Shown piece after piece: positions 1 through 8,139 of a stretch of DNA of 10,012 nucleotides. This DNA is from an uncultured Gammaproteobacteria bacterium. GTDB taxonomy: Bacteria; Pseudomonadota; Gammaproteobacteria; Pseudomonadales; Azotimanducaceae_A. Position 1 is the first letter of the stretch. Each line of letters begins with the position of its first letter. The notes beneath the pieces were generated by a model, which had not been told where the DNA came from, did no database searches, and worked only from the letters and a program-made list of their open reading frames with translations. The position numbers and the translations under genes were made by a program. The stretch lies in contig CAJWGQ010000101.1 in NCBI GenBank assembly GCA_913041025.1, positions 1-10,012 on the forward strand. Direction: 5' to 3'.

Positions 1-381
1 GCTGACAAACCCGCAATGGCAAGCCCAAATAGATTGAGATTGATTCCAAACCAGCCCAATAGCGATAGAGAAAAAGCAATATTGACGGCCGTGCTCCCGT
101 ATCACCAAAGGCCAGTCGGACGAGTAAGAAGGAATTAAAGCCAGTGCGGGCGCCGACAGAGCCCATTAGCCAACCAATTAAAAAAATGATCGCAGACCCC
201 CTAAGATCGCAGGCAACGACAGCTCGGAGCCAACGCCGGCGGATACCTCAATTCCGGCAATAAACGTCGGCAGCGAAAATGACACCATTGACGCGACAGC
301 AGCAACACGAAACGCTGTGACTCGCTCAGCTAGGGGAACTGCGTGAGTGGAAAATTCGTCGTGATCGGAGATCTTACTCAT
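1..381 (-). pseudogene. NCS1-family (cytosine permease-like) transporter, N-terminal part, two apparent frameshifts, runs off window
   Basis: Inner-membrane permeases of the NCS1 family (CodB-like) import nucleobases, allantoin, hydantoins and related compounds. Read from the ATG at 381, the first frame gives a start MSKISDHDEF and a hydrophobic stretch with SLPTFIAGIEV, then hits a stop at 178-180. The next frame, from about 200, continues the family pattern with IGWLMGSVGARTGFNSFLL and RLAFGDTG, matching the GYIGAKTG / ARFSFG region of E. coli CodB. From about position 98 a third frame gives TAVNIAFSLSLLGWFGINL. One extra base in the C run 197-201 and one in the C run 96-98 would restore a single open frame with no internal stop. 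The gene is therefore either a recent pseudogene or a victim of homopolymer sequencing errors. ATG 381 has no clear Shine-Dalgarno, but the same frame is closed upstream by a stop at 424-426 and offers no better start. The family is clear; the substrate is not readable. Confidence 0.8.
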
Positions 382-419
382 TGGACGTATTCTGCGCTTT
401 GATGCGCTCTCATACTTAA

Positions 420-476
420 CTAACTACGCAGTAAGGAGGTCTTTAACCCGCAAGAGCCGACGTAACCAAGAAACAT
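420..476 (-). CDS. possible 18-codon leader ORF upstream of the NCS1 permease
   Basis: An ATG at 476-474 (or GTG at 479) opens an 18-codon frame, beginning MFLGYVGSCG, that ends at a TAG at 420-422. A good ribosome-binding sequence AAGGAG lies at 491-486, 6 nt before the GTG and 9 nt before the ATG, whereas the permease start itself lacks one. It ends 38 nt before the permease ATG. I do not recognise the peptide and it may be chance. Confidence 0.15.
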   Translation of the reverse strand: MFLGYVGSCGLKTSLLRS

Positions 477-544
477 CACGATGGGCTCCTTGGGTCGATA
501 AGGCAACACTCATAAATATCAATACCCACCTGAACCGTCGTCAT

Positions 545-576
545 AAAAAAACCCGCGGACGAAGCCGCGGGCTTTT
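545..576 (-). terminator. Rho-independent terminator after the TonB-dependent receptor, possibly bidirectional
   Basis: A perfect 7-bp GC stem CCCGCGG (552-558) / CCGCGGG (565-571) encloses a six-base loop. On the minus strand it is followed by seven T residues (complement of the A run 545-551), ideal for ending the receptor transcript, whose stop codon lies just upstream at 594-596. On the plus strand the stem is followed by CTTTT (572-576), so weak termination in the other direction is possible. It separates the receptor from the permease gene, which therefore needs its own promoter in 382-544. Confidence 0.9.
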
Positions 577-593
577 ACAACTATAGCTCTCAC

Positions 594-3500
594 TTACATG
601 GAGAGTGAGAATCCAAAAACGAACGTACGCCCCCGCGGGCCTACGGGCCATGCTGTCTGAGTCGCATAGGGCTCTTCGTCTGTTACGTTGTTAATTGCCG
701 CGAAAAGAGAGAGTTCGTCGTTCGAACGATAATTACCGTAGAGATCTGCGATCATCACGGAATCAAAGAAGCCCGCATCACCATAAAGCGCCTGGTTGAC
801 GCCCAGCCCCAGCACCGACTCGATCTCATCAACGCTCTGCTTGCTCTGATAGATAGTCTGTATACCCAGCGTCAGTGGTCCTCGATCCCAAGCCAGGCTC
901 AACATACCGGTAGTTTTGGGTCGCTGTACTTCCTCTAGCTCGGGATCAACATCGGCATCGTCAAGCGGATTGAAGAAACGATCTAAATTTGACTGACGTG
1001 ACGCCACTGCCCGGACTGTGAACATATTGTCACCGACCGCAAACTCATAAGACGCAGACACATCCACGCCCTTTGCTTCTAGATTTGCGAAGTTAATCTG
1101 CCCGGTCTCTAGGAAGTTAAGGCCGCCGTCTGTTGCTCGTCGCGTAAACGAGTTACAAAATCCCAGGTTGGGGTAGGAAGCCGAGTCATAACAACCTTGC
1201 AAGATATCTGAGGCACCCACGGCTGATATGGCGTCCTCAATTGTGACATCCCAGTAATCAACTGAGATGACTAAACCATCTATAAAGCGGGGGACCAAGA
1301 CCACGCCATAGGTATCCGTATCTGCAGTCTCCACATCGAGGTTTGGATTTCCGCCTGACACACCGTTAAAGCGGGCTGTCAGTGGGTTTTCCCAAGCGTA
1401 GTTACCCGACGAATCGAAAATGGCGGAGTCTGCTACACCAATGGACTGAAGTGCAGCGGCACAGTTTGCGGCGCGCACCGACGAGCCATCGTTGATTCGC
1501 AGAACGTCACAAGGATCTTCGTTCTTGGCCACGGTGATGGGCAGCTTGGGATCGTATAGTTCAGAGATATTAGGCGCCCTTACTGCCTCCGATGTGGTAA
1601 ACCGGAATCTCACGTCATCAATAGGGGCCCATGTAGCGCCAAACTTCCACGACGTTGCGTCACCCAATGTCGAGTAGTCTGCTTCACGGACCGCCGCATC
1701 AACCGTCAACTCTCGTGCAAACGCGCGATCCGCAAAGATCGGCAGCCTAACTTCAGCAAAGAAATCCGTTACATCGTAGCCGCCACCGGTATTGAATTGC
1801 TGGGTGTTGTCGAACGAGGTGAAGCCGAACAACCACGGCGATACTTCACTCACCTGCATCCCCGGCGTAAACGACGTGCCCTGCGGCAAAATGCCAAGTG
1901 TCAATGGATCCAAACGGTTATCGCTTTCCTCGTCGCGGTACTCAAAGCCAGCTGCATAGTCAATAGGACCGTCCAACAAGCCACTGAGGACGTCAAACGA
2001 ACCCACGGCTGTTATGTTCACAACAAACTGTTCTATCTTCATCTCGTCTGTCAAACGCTGAGTAATGAAGTTCTGCGCCTCTGAACTGGCAGCGTATGTG
2101 CCGAACGGGTTAAGCGGCTGACACTGACCATCACCTGGTGTGAATGTGTAGTAACGATCACTGTAAAAACTGCCCTCGGTGTAACCGTTCGCCCACGCGA
2201 AATAATCGATGGGGTAAGCCGCAGTGGAATCCAAGTCTGAACTACAAACTGGGTTACCGTTGGCATCCGCAACCGTATCCATTGCCGCATAGAATCGGTC
2301 AAGCAAAATGCTAGTTGATTTTGACTTCTGCTTAAAGATACCTTGGTTCAGAGAAAGCTCGACCATGTGATCTTCAGTTGGCTGCCACTCTAGACCCGCT
2401 ACAATGCGCGTCGTTCTGCGCGTATATGTAGATGGGTCATCATGCCAATCGAGCGCGTCTTTTGTGAAGATAAGGTAGCCCACCTGATCCATAACCGGCT
2501 GAAGTTCGGCCGGTAAGTAAGGGTTATAGGGCGTAATCTCGAGGGTATCGAAAAAACCGTCATACTCTGAGTACGTAGTTGTATCAGCTTTCACGAACTT
2601 AGTCTCGAGAAACCCTCTCAAACTGTCGCTCAACTGATAGCTCACATTGAAGTTGACGACCTGACGATCCGTCTCTGGATACAGCGTATCTACGTTGTGG
2701 TTTCCATATGCACCGTCACCACCCGTACCGAGCAGGCCATCAATGAGAACACCGTCCTGGTTTACGCGAACGCTGCCGTCCGGGTTGGTTAACCAGCAAC
2801 CTGCGAGATAACCAACTCGACCACCCTCTGATTCCTGACAGTCAGCAACCCCGTTGCCGTTGATGTCGACGTAAGTATCACTACGCCCGCCAAAACCGGG
2901 GGCAATCGAGCCCTCGTGTGACGTCAGCCAATAACCGACATCGTTAAGCAATGTACGTGTTGGACCGTTCGGATCAGGGTTGGCCACGGTAGAGTAAATG
3001 CCATTATCCCGAGACCATGAACGCTCTCCGTGCAATATACCCGCGTCCTTCTCTGCGCTTAACGTCAGAACCGCATTACCATTGCCATTATCAAAATTGG
3101 TCCCCCAAGCAAGGTCAAAAACTGTTGTTTCGCCAGCCCCTTGCTCCGGTAGTCCAGCTCTCATATCCATCTGAAAACCTTCAAAATCATCTTTTAGTAT
3201 GAAGTTCACCACGCCTGTAACCGCGTCTGCACCGTAGACCGCTGATGCACCACCGGTGGTCACCTCAACACTTTCCACCAGTGCTCGCGGAATGGTTCCA
3301 ACATCGACCGCTTGCGAACCTCGGAAACCCGCGACGTGGCGGCGTCCATTCACCAAGGTTAATGTCCGGGCGCCGCCTAAACCACGCAGGTTGAGGCTAT
3401 TGGCACCAGTTACTGAGTTCTCAGCTGTTTGGGAAGAAACAAGCGCGGGGATATCAGCCACAATATCAGCGATATTAATTTCCCCTGAATTCCGGATATC

Positions 3501-3689
3501 TTCCTCGGAGACTGACTGAACCGGCACGGTCGTTATCGCGTTCATATTAACAGGGATACGAGAACCAGTGACCAGTATTTCCTCGATTACCTCCTCTTCA
3601 GCAAATCCCGCTGATATAAAGAATAAACTACACGCACCTGCCAATAAGCTTCTCGCAAATCTAGCGGTCTGTTTTAATAGGACTTTCAT
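594..3689 (-). CDS. TonB-dependent outer-membrane receptor
   Basis: A 1031-residue outer-membrane gated porin that would bind a substrate at the surface and take it into the periplasm using TonB-ExbBD energy. Residues 1-30 form a signal peptide (MKVLLKQ start, hydrophobic core, cleavage after ISAGFA). A TonB-box-like EEILVTGSRI follows at 36-45. The Plug domain spans about 48-165, with LRGLGGARTLTLVNGRRHV and the closing TTGGASAVYGADAVTGVVNF typical of the family; the rest is beta-barrel, ending in RTFVFGFSLSM. Barrel loops contain an EF-hand-like DINGNGVADCQE (275-286) and several cysteines (for example 284, 298, 482, 523) that may pair extracellularly. ATG 3689 is preferred over one 21 codons upstream because it gives the signal peptide directly and has GGGAAG nine bases ahead. 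There is no N-terminal signalling domain for a FecI/FecR system. Ligand unknown; the neighbouring nitrogen-metabolism genes make a nitrogen-rich solute an inference only. Confidence 0.95.
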   Translation of the reverse strand: MKVLLKQTARFARSLLAGACSLFFISAGFAEEEVIEEILVTGSRIPVNMNAITTVPVQSVSEEDIRNSGEINIADIVADIPALVSSQTAENSVTGANSLNLRGLGGARTLTLVNGRRHVAGFRGSQAVDVGTIPRALVESVEVTTGGASAVYGADAVTGVVNFILKDDFEGFQMDMRAGLPEQGAGETTVFDLAWGTNFDNGNGNAVLTLSAEKDAGILHGERSWSRDNGIYSTVANPDPNGPTRTLLNDVGYWLTSHEGSIAPGFGGRSDTYVDINGNGVADCQESEGGRVGYLAGCWLTNPDGSVRVNQDGVLIDGLLGTGGDGAYGNHNVDTLYPETDRQVVNFNVSYQLSDSLRGFLETKFVKADTTTYSEYDGFFDTLEITPYNPYLPAELQPVMDQVGYLIFTKDALDWHDDPSTYTRRTTRIVAGLEWQPTEDHMVELSLNQGIFKQKSKSTSILLDRFYAAMDTVADANGNPVCSSDLDSTAAYPIDYFAWANGYTEGSFYSDRYYTFTPGDGQCQPLNPFGTYAASSEAQNFITQRLTDEMKIEQFVVNITAVGSFDVLSGLLDGPIDYAAGFEYRDEESDNRLDPLTLGILPQGTSFTPGMQVSEVSPWLFGFTSFDNTQQFNTGGGYDVTDFFAEVRLPIFADRAFARELTVDAAVREADYSTLGDATSWKFGATWAPIDDVRFRFTTSEAVRAPNISELYDPKLPITVAKNEDPCDVLRINDGSSVRAANCAAALQSIGVADSAIFDSSGNYAWENPLTARFNGVSGGNPNLDVETADTDTYGVVLVPRFIDGLVISVDYWDVTIEDAISAVGASDILQGCYDSASYPNLGFCNSFTRRATDGGLNFLETGQINFANLEAKGVDVSASYEFAVGDNMFTVRAVASRQSNLDRFFNPLDDADVDPELEEVQRPKTTGMLSLAWDRGPLTLGIQTIYQSKQSVDEIESVLGLGVNQALYGDAGFFDSVMIADLYGNYRSNDELSLFAAINNVTDEEPYATQTAWPVGPRGRTFVFGFSLSM

Positions 3690-3730
3690 ATATTGCTTCT
3701 TCCCAAAAATTGTTTTACCCGCAACGAAAT

Positions 3731-3748
3731 TGTTACAAATTTGTAACA
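3731..3748. promoter_or_regulatory. perfect 18-bp palindrome, probable operator
   Basis: TGTTACAAATTTGTAACA is identical to its own reverse complement over all 18 bases. It sits 42-59 bases before the receptor ATG and just downstream of the proposed -10, where a bound dimeric repressor would block initiation. It is A/T-rich without a U tract on either side, so it does not look like a terminator. The regulator family cannot be named from the site alone and no regulator gene is in the window. Confidence 0.5.
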
Positions 3749-3776
3749 GCAAGATTCATACCAAAACACGGCGAGA

Positions 3777-3800
3777 CGCAGTGCCTATCGCAGTGCTTAT
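3777..3800. repeat. tandem 12-bp direct repeat upstream of the receptor promoter
   Basis: CGCAGTGCCTAT (3777-3788) is followed immediately by CGCAGTGCTTAT (3789-3800), 11 of 12 bases identical. A 12-bp phase is a little over one helical turn, so two protein subunits could bind on nearly the same face. The copy nearer the gene overlaps the expected -35 position of the proposed promoter, the usual place for an activator. Function is inference. Confidence 0.45.
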
Positions 3801-3875
3801 AAAGATTGAGGTTATTTATTTAAATGACAGGGCGATTTTGCACCAGCTTTGGGTTCGTTCTTGCGTTTGTGGGCA

Positions 3876-3890
3876 AATTCGGTGCGAATT
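3876..3890. repeat. short inverted repeat after the carboxylase gene
   Basis: AATTCG (3876-3881) and CGAATT (3885-3890) form a 6-bp inverted repeat around GTG. It lies about 40 bases beyond the carboxylase stop. The stem is A/T-rich and lacks a T run, so it is a poor terminator; it could be a small operator or chance. Confidence 0.2.
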
Positions 3891-3914
3891 CACGAGAAAG
3901 GTTAGGAAAGCCCT

Positions 3915-6900
3915 CTAGGCTATAGATGCCAATAAGTCTCCTGATTGGACCACTTGTCCCTCTTTGACATGCAGCTGCAATTTTCCGGTGGAGGTCGCCT
4001 TTACCTCAAATTCTGCTTTCATCGCCTCTACGACCAATATCGTTTCACCAATTTTGACGTCTTCACCTGGGGAGGCGATCACCTTCCAAACGGAAGCACC
4101 CATCTCAGCCTTGACTTGAACGCCGTCTACGTCCCCAAGGGAAGAAACATCTATAGAGCTGGGGGCTAAGTTCGGTTCGAATTCGGGCAACTCCTTCCAA
4201 CGCTCCATCTCCTTGCCAAACGCCTGCGAACGGCGGAGGTTAAACTCCGAAATTTCGTCACTCTTGGCCTCAATCATTTGAAGATAAGCGTTCAGGTCGA
4301 AGGTGGTCTCGACGACTTCGGGTTCAAATTCTCCGCTGAGTGTCTGTTTCCGCAACTCAAATAACTCAACCTGCTCTACCTCATAAAATTGTATCTGATC
4401 AAAATGTCTTAGAAGCCAGCACAAGTCGTCGTTTGAATTAAAACCTTTATCTCTCCACACTGGCATCGTCCGTCCAACGAGCTGATACCCCCCGGGACCT
4501 TCCATTCCATAAACACACATGTAAGCCCCGCCGATTCCAACACTGTTTTGCGCAGTCCATGTCCTCGCTGGATTGTATTTAGTTGTAACGAGTCGATGAG
4601 TCGGATCCATAGGGGTCGCTACAGGCGCACCAAGATATACGTCTCCCAATCCCATGACTAGATAGCTTGCATTGAAGACAATCTCTTTGACCTCAGCGGT
4701 TGTCTTCAGTCCATTGATTCGTCGAATAAACTCAAGATTATCCGGACACCATGGAGCATTGGGATTGACAATTGACATATAACGCTCTTCCGCTTGCTGG
4801 CAACAAGGGTCCCTCCACGACAAAGGCATCCTAACGATTCTCGATGCGACTTTGGCATCTTTGACTTCCACAGCTTTCAACAAGAGAGGCTCTAACGCCT
4901 TCGCCAGTGAAATTGCGTCCCATCGCCTCGTTGAAAACCGAATCTGAAGACTTCTCACACCCGGAGTCTTTTCAATTATCTCTGGAAAATTGTCCTCCTC
5001 GATAAACTTTACTAAGCGCTCAACAGCAACACGACTACTCAAATCCAGAATAGGTTCTCCGAATTCAACCAATAGCCATTCTTGGCCACTCCTTCTTACA
5101 ATTATCTTCGTTTCACTTTCTTTCATCCAAAGCACAGGTGAGTCAAAAGCACTTCGTCCTCGAACGTGATCTGACACATTGGTTGTATTAACAGGTTCAT
5201 ACAGCAAACTTTCTTGCTGATCGCTTAAATTCCTGGCTTCTTCCTCTGAAACCGCTTCTAGCGATACTCGGTCACCTGGACAAAGCTGCCCTAATTTCCA
5301 TCGATCTGCATTGATAACAACCGCAGGGGAGACAAATCCACCCAAGGAGGGTCCGTCTGGTCCCAAAAGAATGGGAGTATCACCAGTCATGTCTAACGCA
5401 CCGAATGCATAAGCATTATCATGAATATTGGACGGGTGCAGACCTGCCTCACCACCATTTTCTCTAGCCCACTCGATCTTAGGCCCCAATAATCGAACAC
5501 CCGTCCTGCTGCTGTTGTGGTCAACAAGCCATTCTGTAGTGAACAGAGAGCGAAGTCCTTCTTCAGTGATGAACTCTGGCGCCGTGTGAGGACCGACGAG
5601 CACTCGCACTTTGTGTCGTTGTGAGAGGTCGAGAGAATCCACGCTTACCTTCGGGTCTTCAGTATCGACGTTCTCTGATCGCGGAGCAGCAAAAGACAAG
5701 ACGTTTCCGATAGCGAGACTCTTCCCACTCAATCCACCAAAGCCTGCAAGAGAGAACGTAGAGGAACTACCTAAGAACTGTGTCGCCTCGATCCCTCCCT
5801 CGACAAGTAAGTAGCAACGGAGACCATTCGTCGTTTTCCCAATGCTCAGTGTTTGCCCGGATTTAATGGTAAACGGAACGAGTTGCTCGACCGATTGATC
5901 ATCCAGCAGGATTTTAACTTGAGCTCCGGTTACGACAGCCCTCGTGGATGACCTGAATTTTAAACTAGGCCCAGAAACTATTATCTCTAGGCCAGCTGCT
6001 TCAAGCGGATTATCCAATAATTGATTTCCAAACCGGAAAGACAAATCATCCATCGGTCCAGAAGGCGGAACGCCTACTCCCCAATAGCCCTGGCGACCTG
6101 GGAAGGACTGGAGAGAGGTGTCGATTCCTGGACTCAGGACCTCGATCTCTCGTGGAAAGTATTCCATATTCGATAGAGTTTTCGTCGTCATCAATTCTTC
6201 GACAAAATCCATACACCCTAGGGCGTCTTGAAGATAATGATGATTAGTACAAGTACCGAAAAAAGAGCTTTCAACCAGCATCTGCGATAATTGTTCTATT
6301 GCCTCTTTCCGCGTCCCTGCACTACCAATCAAATTCGCTAGGTGTGGATCAAACCAGTGCGAGATATTATTCTGACCTGATAGCCAACTATCGACTCTAC
6401 CGTTCTCGCTAAAGCTCGACCTTAATTCACCGGGGCTAGGTAAGAAATCTTTGTAGGGGTCTTCAGCGTAGAGTCTCACTTGAACCGAATGTCCGTTTTG
6501 TTTCGTCGCCTCCTCGAGTTCTCCGATCGGCGGCAAAGTGCCTTGAGTCAAGCGAATCATCCATTCCACCAGGTCGATGCCGTATACCTGCTCGGTAACT
6601 CCATGCTCTACCTGCAGGCGCGTATTCACTTCCAAAAAGTAAGGGCGCTTTGAAAGAGGGTCGTAGAGGAATTCGACAGTACCTGCACTCTGATAGTTTA
6701 CGGATGAAGCCAAGTCCTTCGAACTTTGATGAAGCAACTCCCTCACATCCGCAGAGATATTTGGTGCAGGACACTCCTCAACCACTTTTTGGTTACGCCT
6801 CTGCAAGGAGCAATCCCGATCACCAAGAATTATTACACCACCCAACCCATCTCCAAAAACTTGCACCTCAACATGTCTCGCCTCTGGCAGAAAGCGCTCT

Positions 6901-7490
6901 AGAAACAATCCCGAATTCCCAAACCGTGTAGCAGCCACTGTTCGTATCTGTTCTATAGTTGCTTCTAGTTCACCGGCGTCATGGCAAACGCGCATCCCAA
7001 CGCCGCCGCCTCCTGCGGTGCTCTTTACCATGACAGGGAACCCATAACGGTCAGAGAAGTCTAAAGCGGATTGCGTTTCGTGAATTAAATCACTACCGGG
7101 CAAAAGCGGGACGCCCGCTGCTTGAGCCAGTTCACGAGCTATGTGCTTCTGACCAAAATCTCTTACAGTCTCTGGTCTGGGTCCAATCAGCCTGAGGCCC
7201 GCCTTTTTCACCTTATCGGCGAATTGGACATTCTCACTCAAAAAGCCCCAACCAGGATGTATCATTTCACTTTGACAATCCTGGGCAATTCGCACTATTT
7301 CTTCAGCTGCGAGGTACGCTTGTGCGCAATCTTCCTCATGAAGATCGACAACCTGATCAAATACTTTAAAGTACTCAGCATCCTGTTCACATGCCGACCG
7401 CAGGCCGACACTTTCAAGTTTCAGCCGCCTTAAAGTTGAGGCTATACGAACCGCAGCGACACCGCGATTGGCCACCAAAACTCGGCTCAT
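3915..7490 (-). CDS. uca: biotin-dependent urea/guanidine carboxylase
   Basis: A 1191-residue ATP- and biotin-dependent carboxylase, the usual length for stand-alone bacterial urea carboxylase without a fused allophanate hydrolase. Domains in order: biotin carboxylase (about 1-445) starting MSRVLVANRG, with ATP loop KSTAGGGGVGM (156-166), E273 and EVNTRLQVEH (287-296); AHS2/KipA-like half (about 465-750), with RQGYWGVGVPPSGPMDD and GPDGPSLGGFVSPAVV; AHS1/KipI-like half (about 795-1045), with GLGDVYLGAPVATP, HRLVTTKYNPART and YGMEGPGGYQLVGRT; and a C-terminal biotinyl domain with VVEAMKAE, biotinylated at K1158. Start ATG 7490 overlaps the UAAP2 stop as ATGA, giving translational coupling, and gives the canonical N-terminus; an earlier ATG at 7547 would lie inside UAAP2. 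Homologues carboxylate urea to allophanate or guanidine to carboxyguanidine. The flanking DUF1989 pair favours guanidine, but the substrate is inference; annotation as plain urea carboxylase remains possible. No break or missing domain is seen. Confidence 0.93.
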   Translation of the reverse strand: MSRVLVANRGVAAVRIASTLRRLKLESVGLRSACEQDAEYFKVFDQVVDLHEEDCAQAYLAAEEIVRIAQDCQSEMIHPGWGFLSENVQFADKVKKAGLRLIGPRPETVRDFGQKHIARELAQAAGVPLLPGSDLIHETQSALDFSDRYGFPVMVKSTAGGGGVGMRVCHDAGELEATIEQIRTVAATRFGNSGLFLERFLPEARHVEVQVFGDGLGGVIILGDRDCSLQRRNQKVVEECPAPNISADVRELLHQSSKDLASSVNYQSAGTVEFLYDPLSKRPYFLEVNTRLQVEHGVTEQVYGIDLVEWMIRLTQGTLPPIGELEEATKQNGHSVQVRLYAEDPYKDFLPSPGELRSSFSENGRVDSWLSGQNNISHWFDPHLANLIGSAGTRKEAIEQLSQMLVESSFFGTCTNHHYLQDALGCMDFVEELMTTKTLSNMEYFPREIEVLSPGIDTSLQSFPGRQGYWGVGVPPSGPMDDLSFRFGNQLLDNPLEAAGLEIIVSGPSLKFRSSTRAVVTGAQVKILLDDQSVEQLVPFTIKSGQTLSIGKTTNGLRCYLLVEGGIEATQFLGSSSTFSLAGFGGLSGKSLAIGNVLSFAAPRSENVDTEDPKVSVDSLDLSQRHKVRVLVGPHTAPEFITEEGLRSLFTTEWLVDHNSSRTGVRLLGPKIEWARENGGEAGLHPSNIHDNAYAFGALDMTGDTPILLGPDGPSLGGFVSPAVVINADRWKLGQLCPGDRVSLEAVSEEEARNLSDQQESLLYEPVNTTNVSDHVRGRSAFDSPVLWMKESETKIIVRRSGQEWLLVEFGEPILDLSSRVAVERLVKFIEEDNFPEIIEKTPGVRSLQIRFSTRRWDAISLAKALEPLLLKAVEVKDAKVASRIVRMPLSWRDPCCQQAEERYMSIVNPNAPWCPDNLEFIRRINGLKTTAEVKEIVFNASYLVMGLGDVYLGAPVATPMDPTHRLVTTKYNPARTWTAQNSVGIGGAYMCVYGMEGPGGYQLVGRTMPVWRDKGFNSNDDLCWLLRHFDQIQFYEVEQVELFELRKQTLSGEFEPEVVETTFDLNAYLQMIEAKSDEISEFNLRRSQAFGKEMERWKELPEFEPNLAPSSIDVSSLGDVDGVQVKAEMGASVWKVIASPGEDVKIGETILVVEAMKAEFEVKATSTGKLQLHVKEGQVVQSGDLLASIA

Positions 7491-8116
7491 GAATAGGCTT
7501 CTTTGATAATCCTGGCCTCGACTGGTGTAGGATCGTATCCGTTGCAAGGGTTATTTAGCTGCGGACAGTTCGAAATAAGTACCAGTATGTCCATACGAGC
7601 TCGGAGCTCAACATATTTGCCTGGCGCACTAATACCATCCTCGAAAGTTAACCCTCCTTGTTTCGTCACTGGCACATTCATGAAGAAGTTCACATTAGGA
7701 GGTAAGTCTTTCTTATTCAAACCGTACTCCCCCAATTCAGTGTTGAGCGCAAGCAACCAACTGTCCCTGCAAGAATGCATAGTCTTCTTTTCAAGGGCAT
7801 AACGAACAGTGTTGCTTTCTGATGAACAGGCTCCCCCCAATGTATCGTGCCTACCGCAAGTATCGTCAACTATTTCCAACATGGGACGCTGGCGGTCAGA
7901 GTAAAGAATAGAACCCTTCGTCAAATAGATATTTCTCTGAAGTTGAATCGTATCGAACGCACTATATCTTTCATAAGGGTTATTCGCATTATAGAAGATG
8001 GTATCAATAGCTTGATTACCGTGCAGATCCGTAAGCCTTAAATGCTCTCCCTCTTGCACTCTCTCTATCCAGAACTCTCCGGATAAAATAGATTCCGCTA
8101 TTCGGGTATCAGCCAT
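7487..8116 (-). CDS. UAAP2-type DUF1989 protein, probable carboxyguanidine deiminase subunit
   Basis: A 209-residue cytoplasmic protein of the DUF1989 family, historically called urea carboxylase/amidolyase-associated protein. In characterised guanidine-degrading systems two such proteins form a heteromeric carboxyguanidine deiminase (CgnA/CgnB) that releases ammonia and yields allophanate. The fingerprint is DDTCGRHDTLGGACSSESN (84-102), with C87, H90 and C97 as likely metal or active-site residues, then NVNFFMNVPV (141-150), FEDGISAPGKYVELRA and ISNCPQLNNPCNGY with C184 and C191. ATG 8116 has AGGA nine bases upstream and starts 23 bp after the UAAP1 stop. The stop codon overlaps the carboxylase ATG, so the two products are probably made in step. 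Family is certain; the deiminase role is inferred from known homologues and context. Confidence 0.9.
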   Translation of the reverse strand: MADTRIAESILSGEFWIERVQEGEHLRLTDLHGNQAIDTIFYNANNPYERYSAFDTIQLQRNIYLTKGSILYSDRQRPMLEIVDDTCGRHDTLGGACSSESNTVRYALEKKTMHSCRDSWLLALNTELGEYGLNKKDLPPNVNFFMNVPVTKQGGLTFEDGISAPGKYVELRARMDILVLISNCPQLNNPCNGYDPTPVEARIIKEAYS

Positions 8117-8139
8117 GGTGTTTTTTCCTAATCGTTTTT

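Larger units (their letters stand above)
3690..3914 (-). promoter_or_regulatory. 225-bp receptor promoter region with palindrome and tandem repeat
   Basis: The gap between the carboxylase stop and the receptor start has no convincing ORF and no strong terminator, so some read-through from the carboxylase is possible. On the minus strand it carries an A/T-rich block (about 3810-3825), a tandem 12-bp repeat (3777-3800), a possible extended -10 TGGTATGAA (3763-3755), an 18-bp perfect palindrome (3731-3748) and the receptor ribosome-binding site. The order suggests a regulated promoter private to the receptor. The -10 call is by eye and the matching -35 (CACTGC, 3783-3778) is poor, as expected for an activated or extended -10 promoter. 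Confidence 0.4.

Noticed and set aside
3690..3752. Longer receptor start 21 codons upstream (ATG 3752)
   Set aside because: It would put a charged, non-signal stretch ahead of an otherwise standard signal peptide and would translate through the 18-bp palindrome; ATG 3689 has its own ribosome-binding site.
3876..3890. Inverted repeat as a terminator of the carboxylase transcript
   Set aside because: Only six A/T-rich base pairs and no T run on the minus strand, so not a credible intrinsic terminator.
3568..3918. Plus-strand 116-codon open frame across the receptor promoter and signal peptide
   Set aside because: It is antisense to the receptor N-terminus, its composition is not protein-like, and the gap it crosses is better explained by regulatory sequence.
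6463..6774. Minus-strand 103-codon open frame inside the carboxylase gene
   Set aside because: It overlaps the biotin carboxylase domain in another frame and has no recognisable motif; the carboxylase frame is clearly the coding one.
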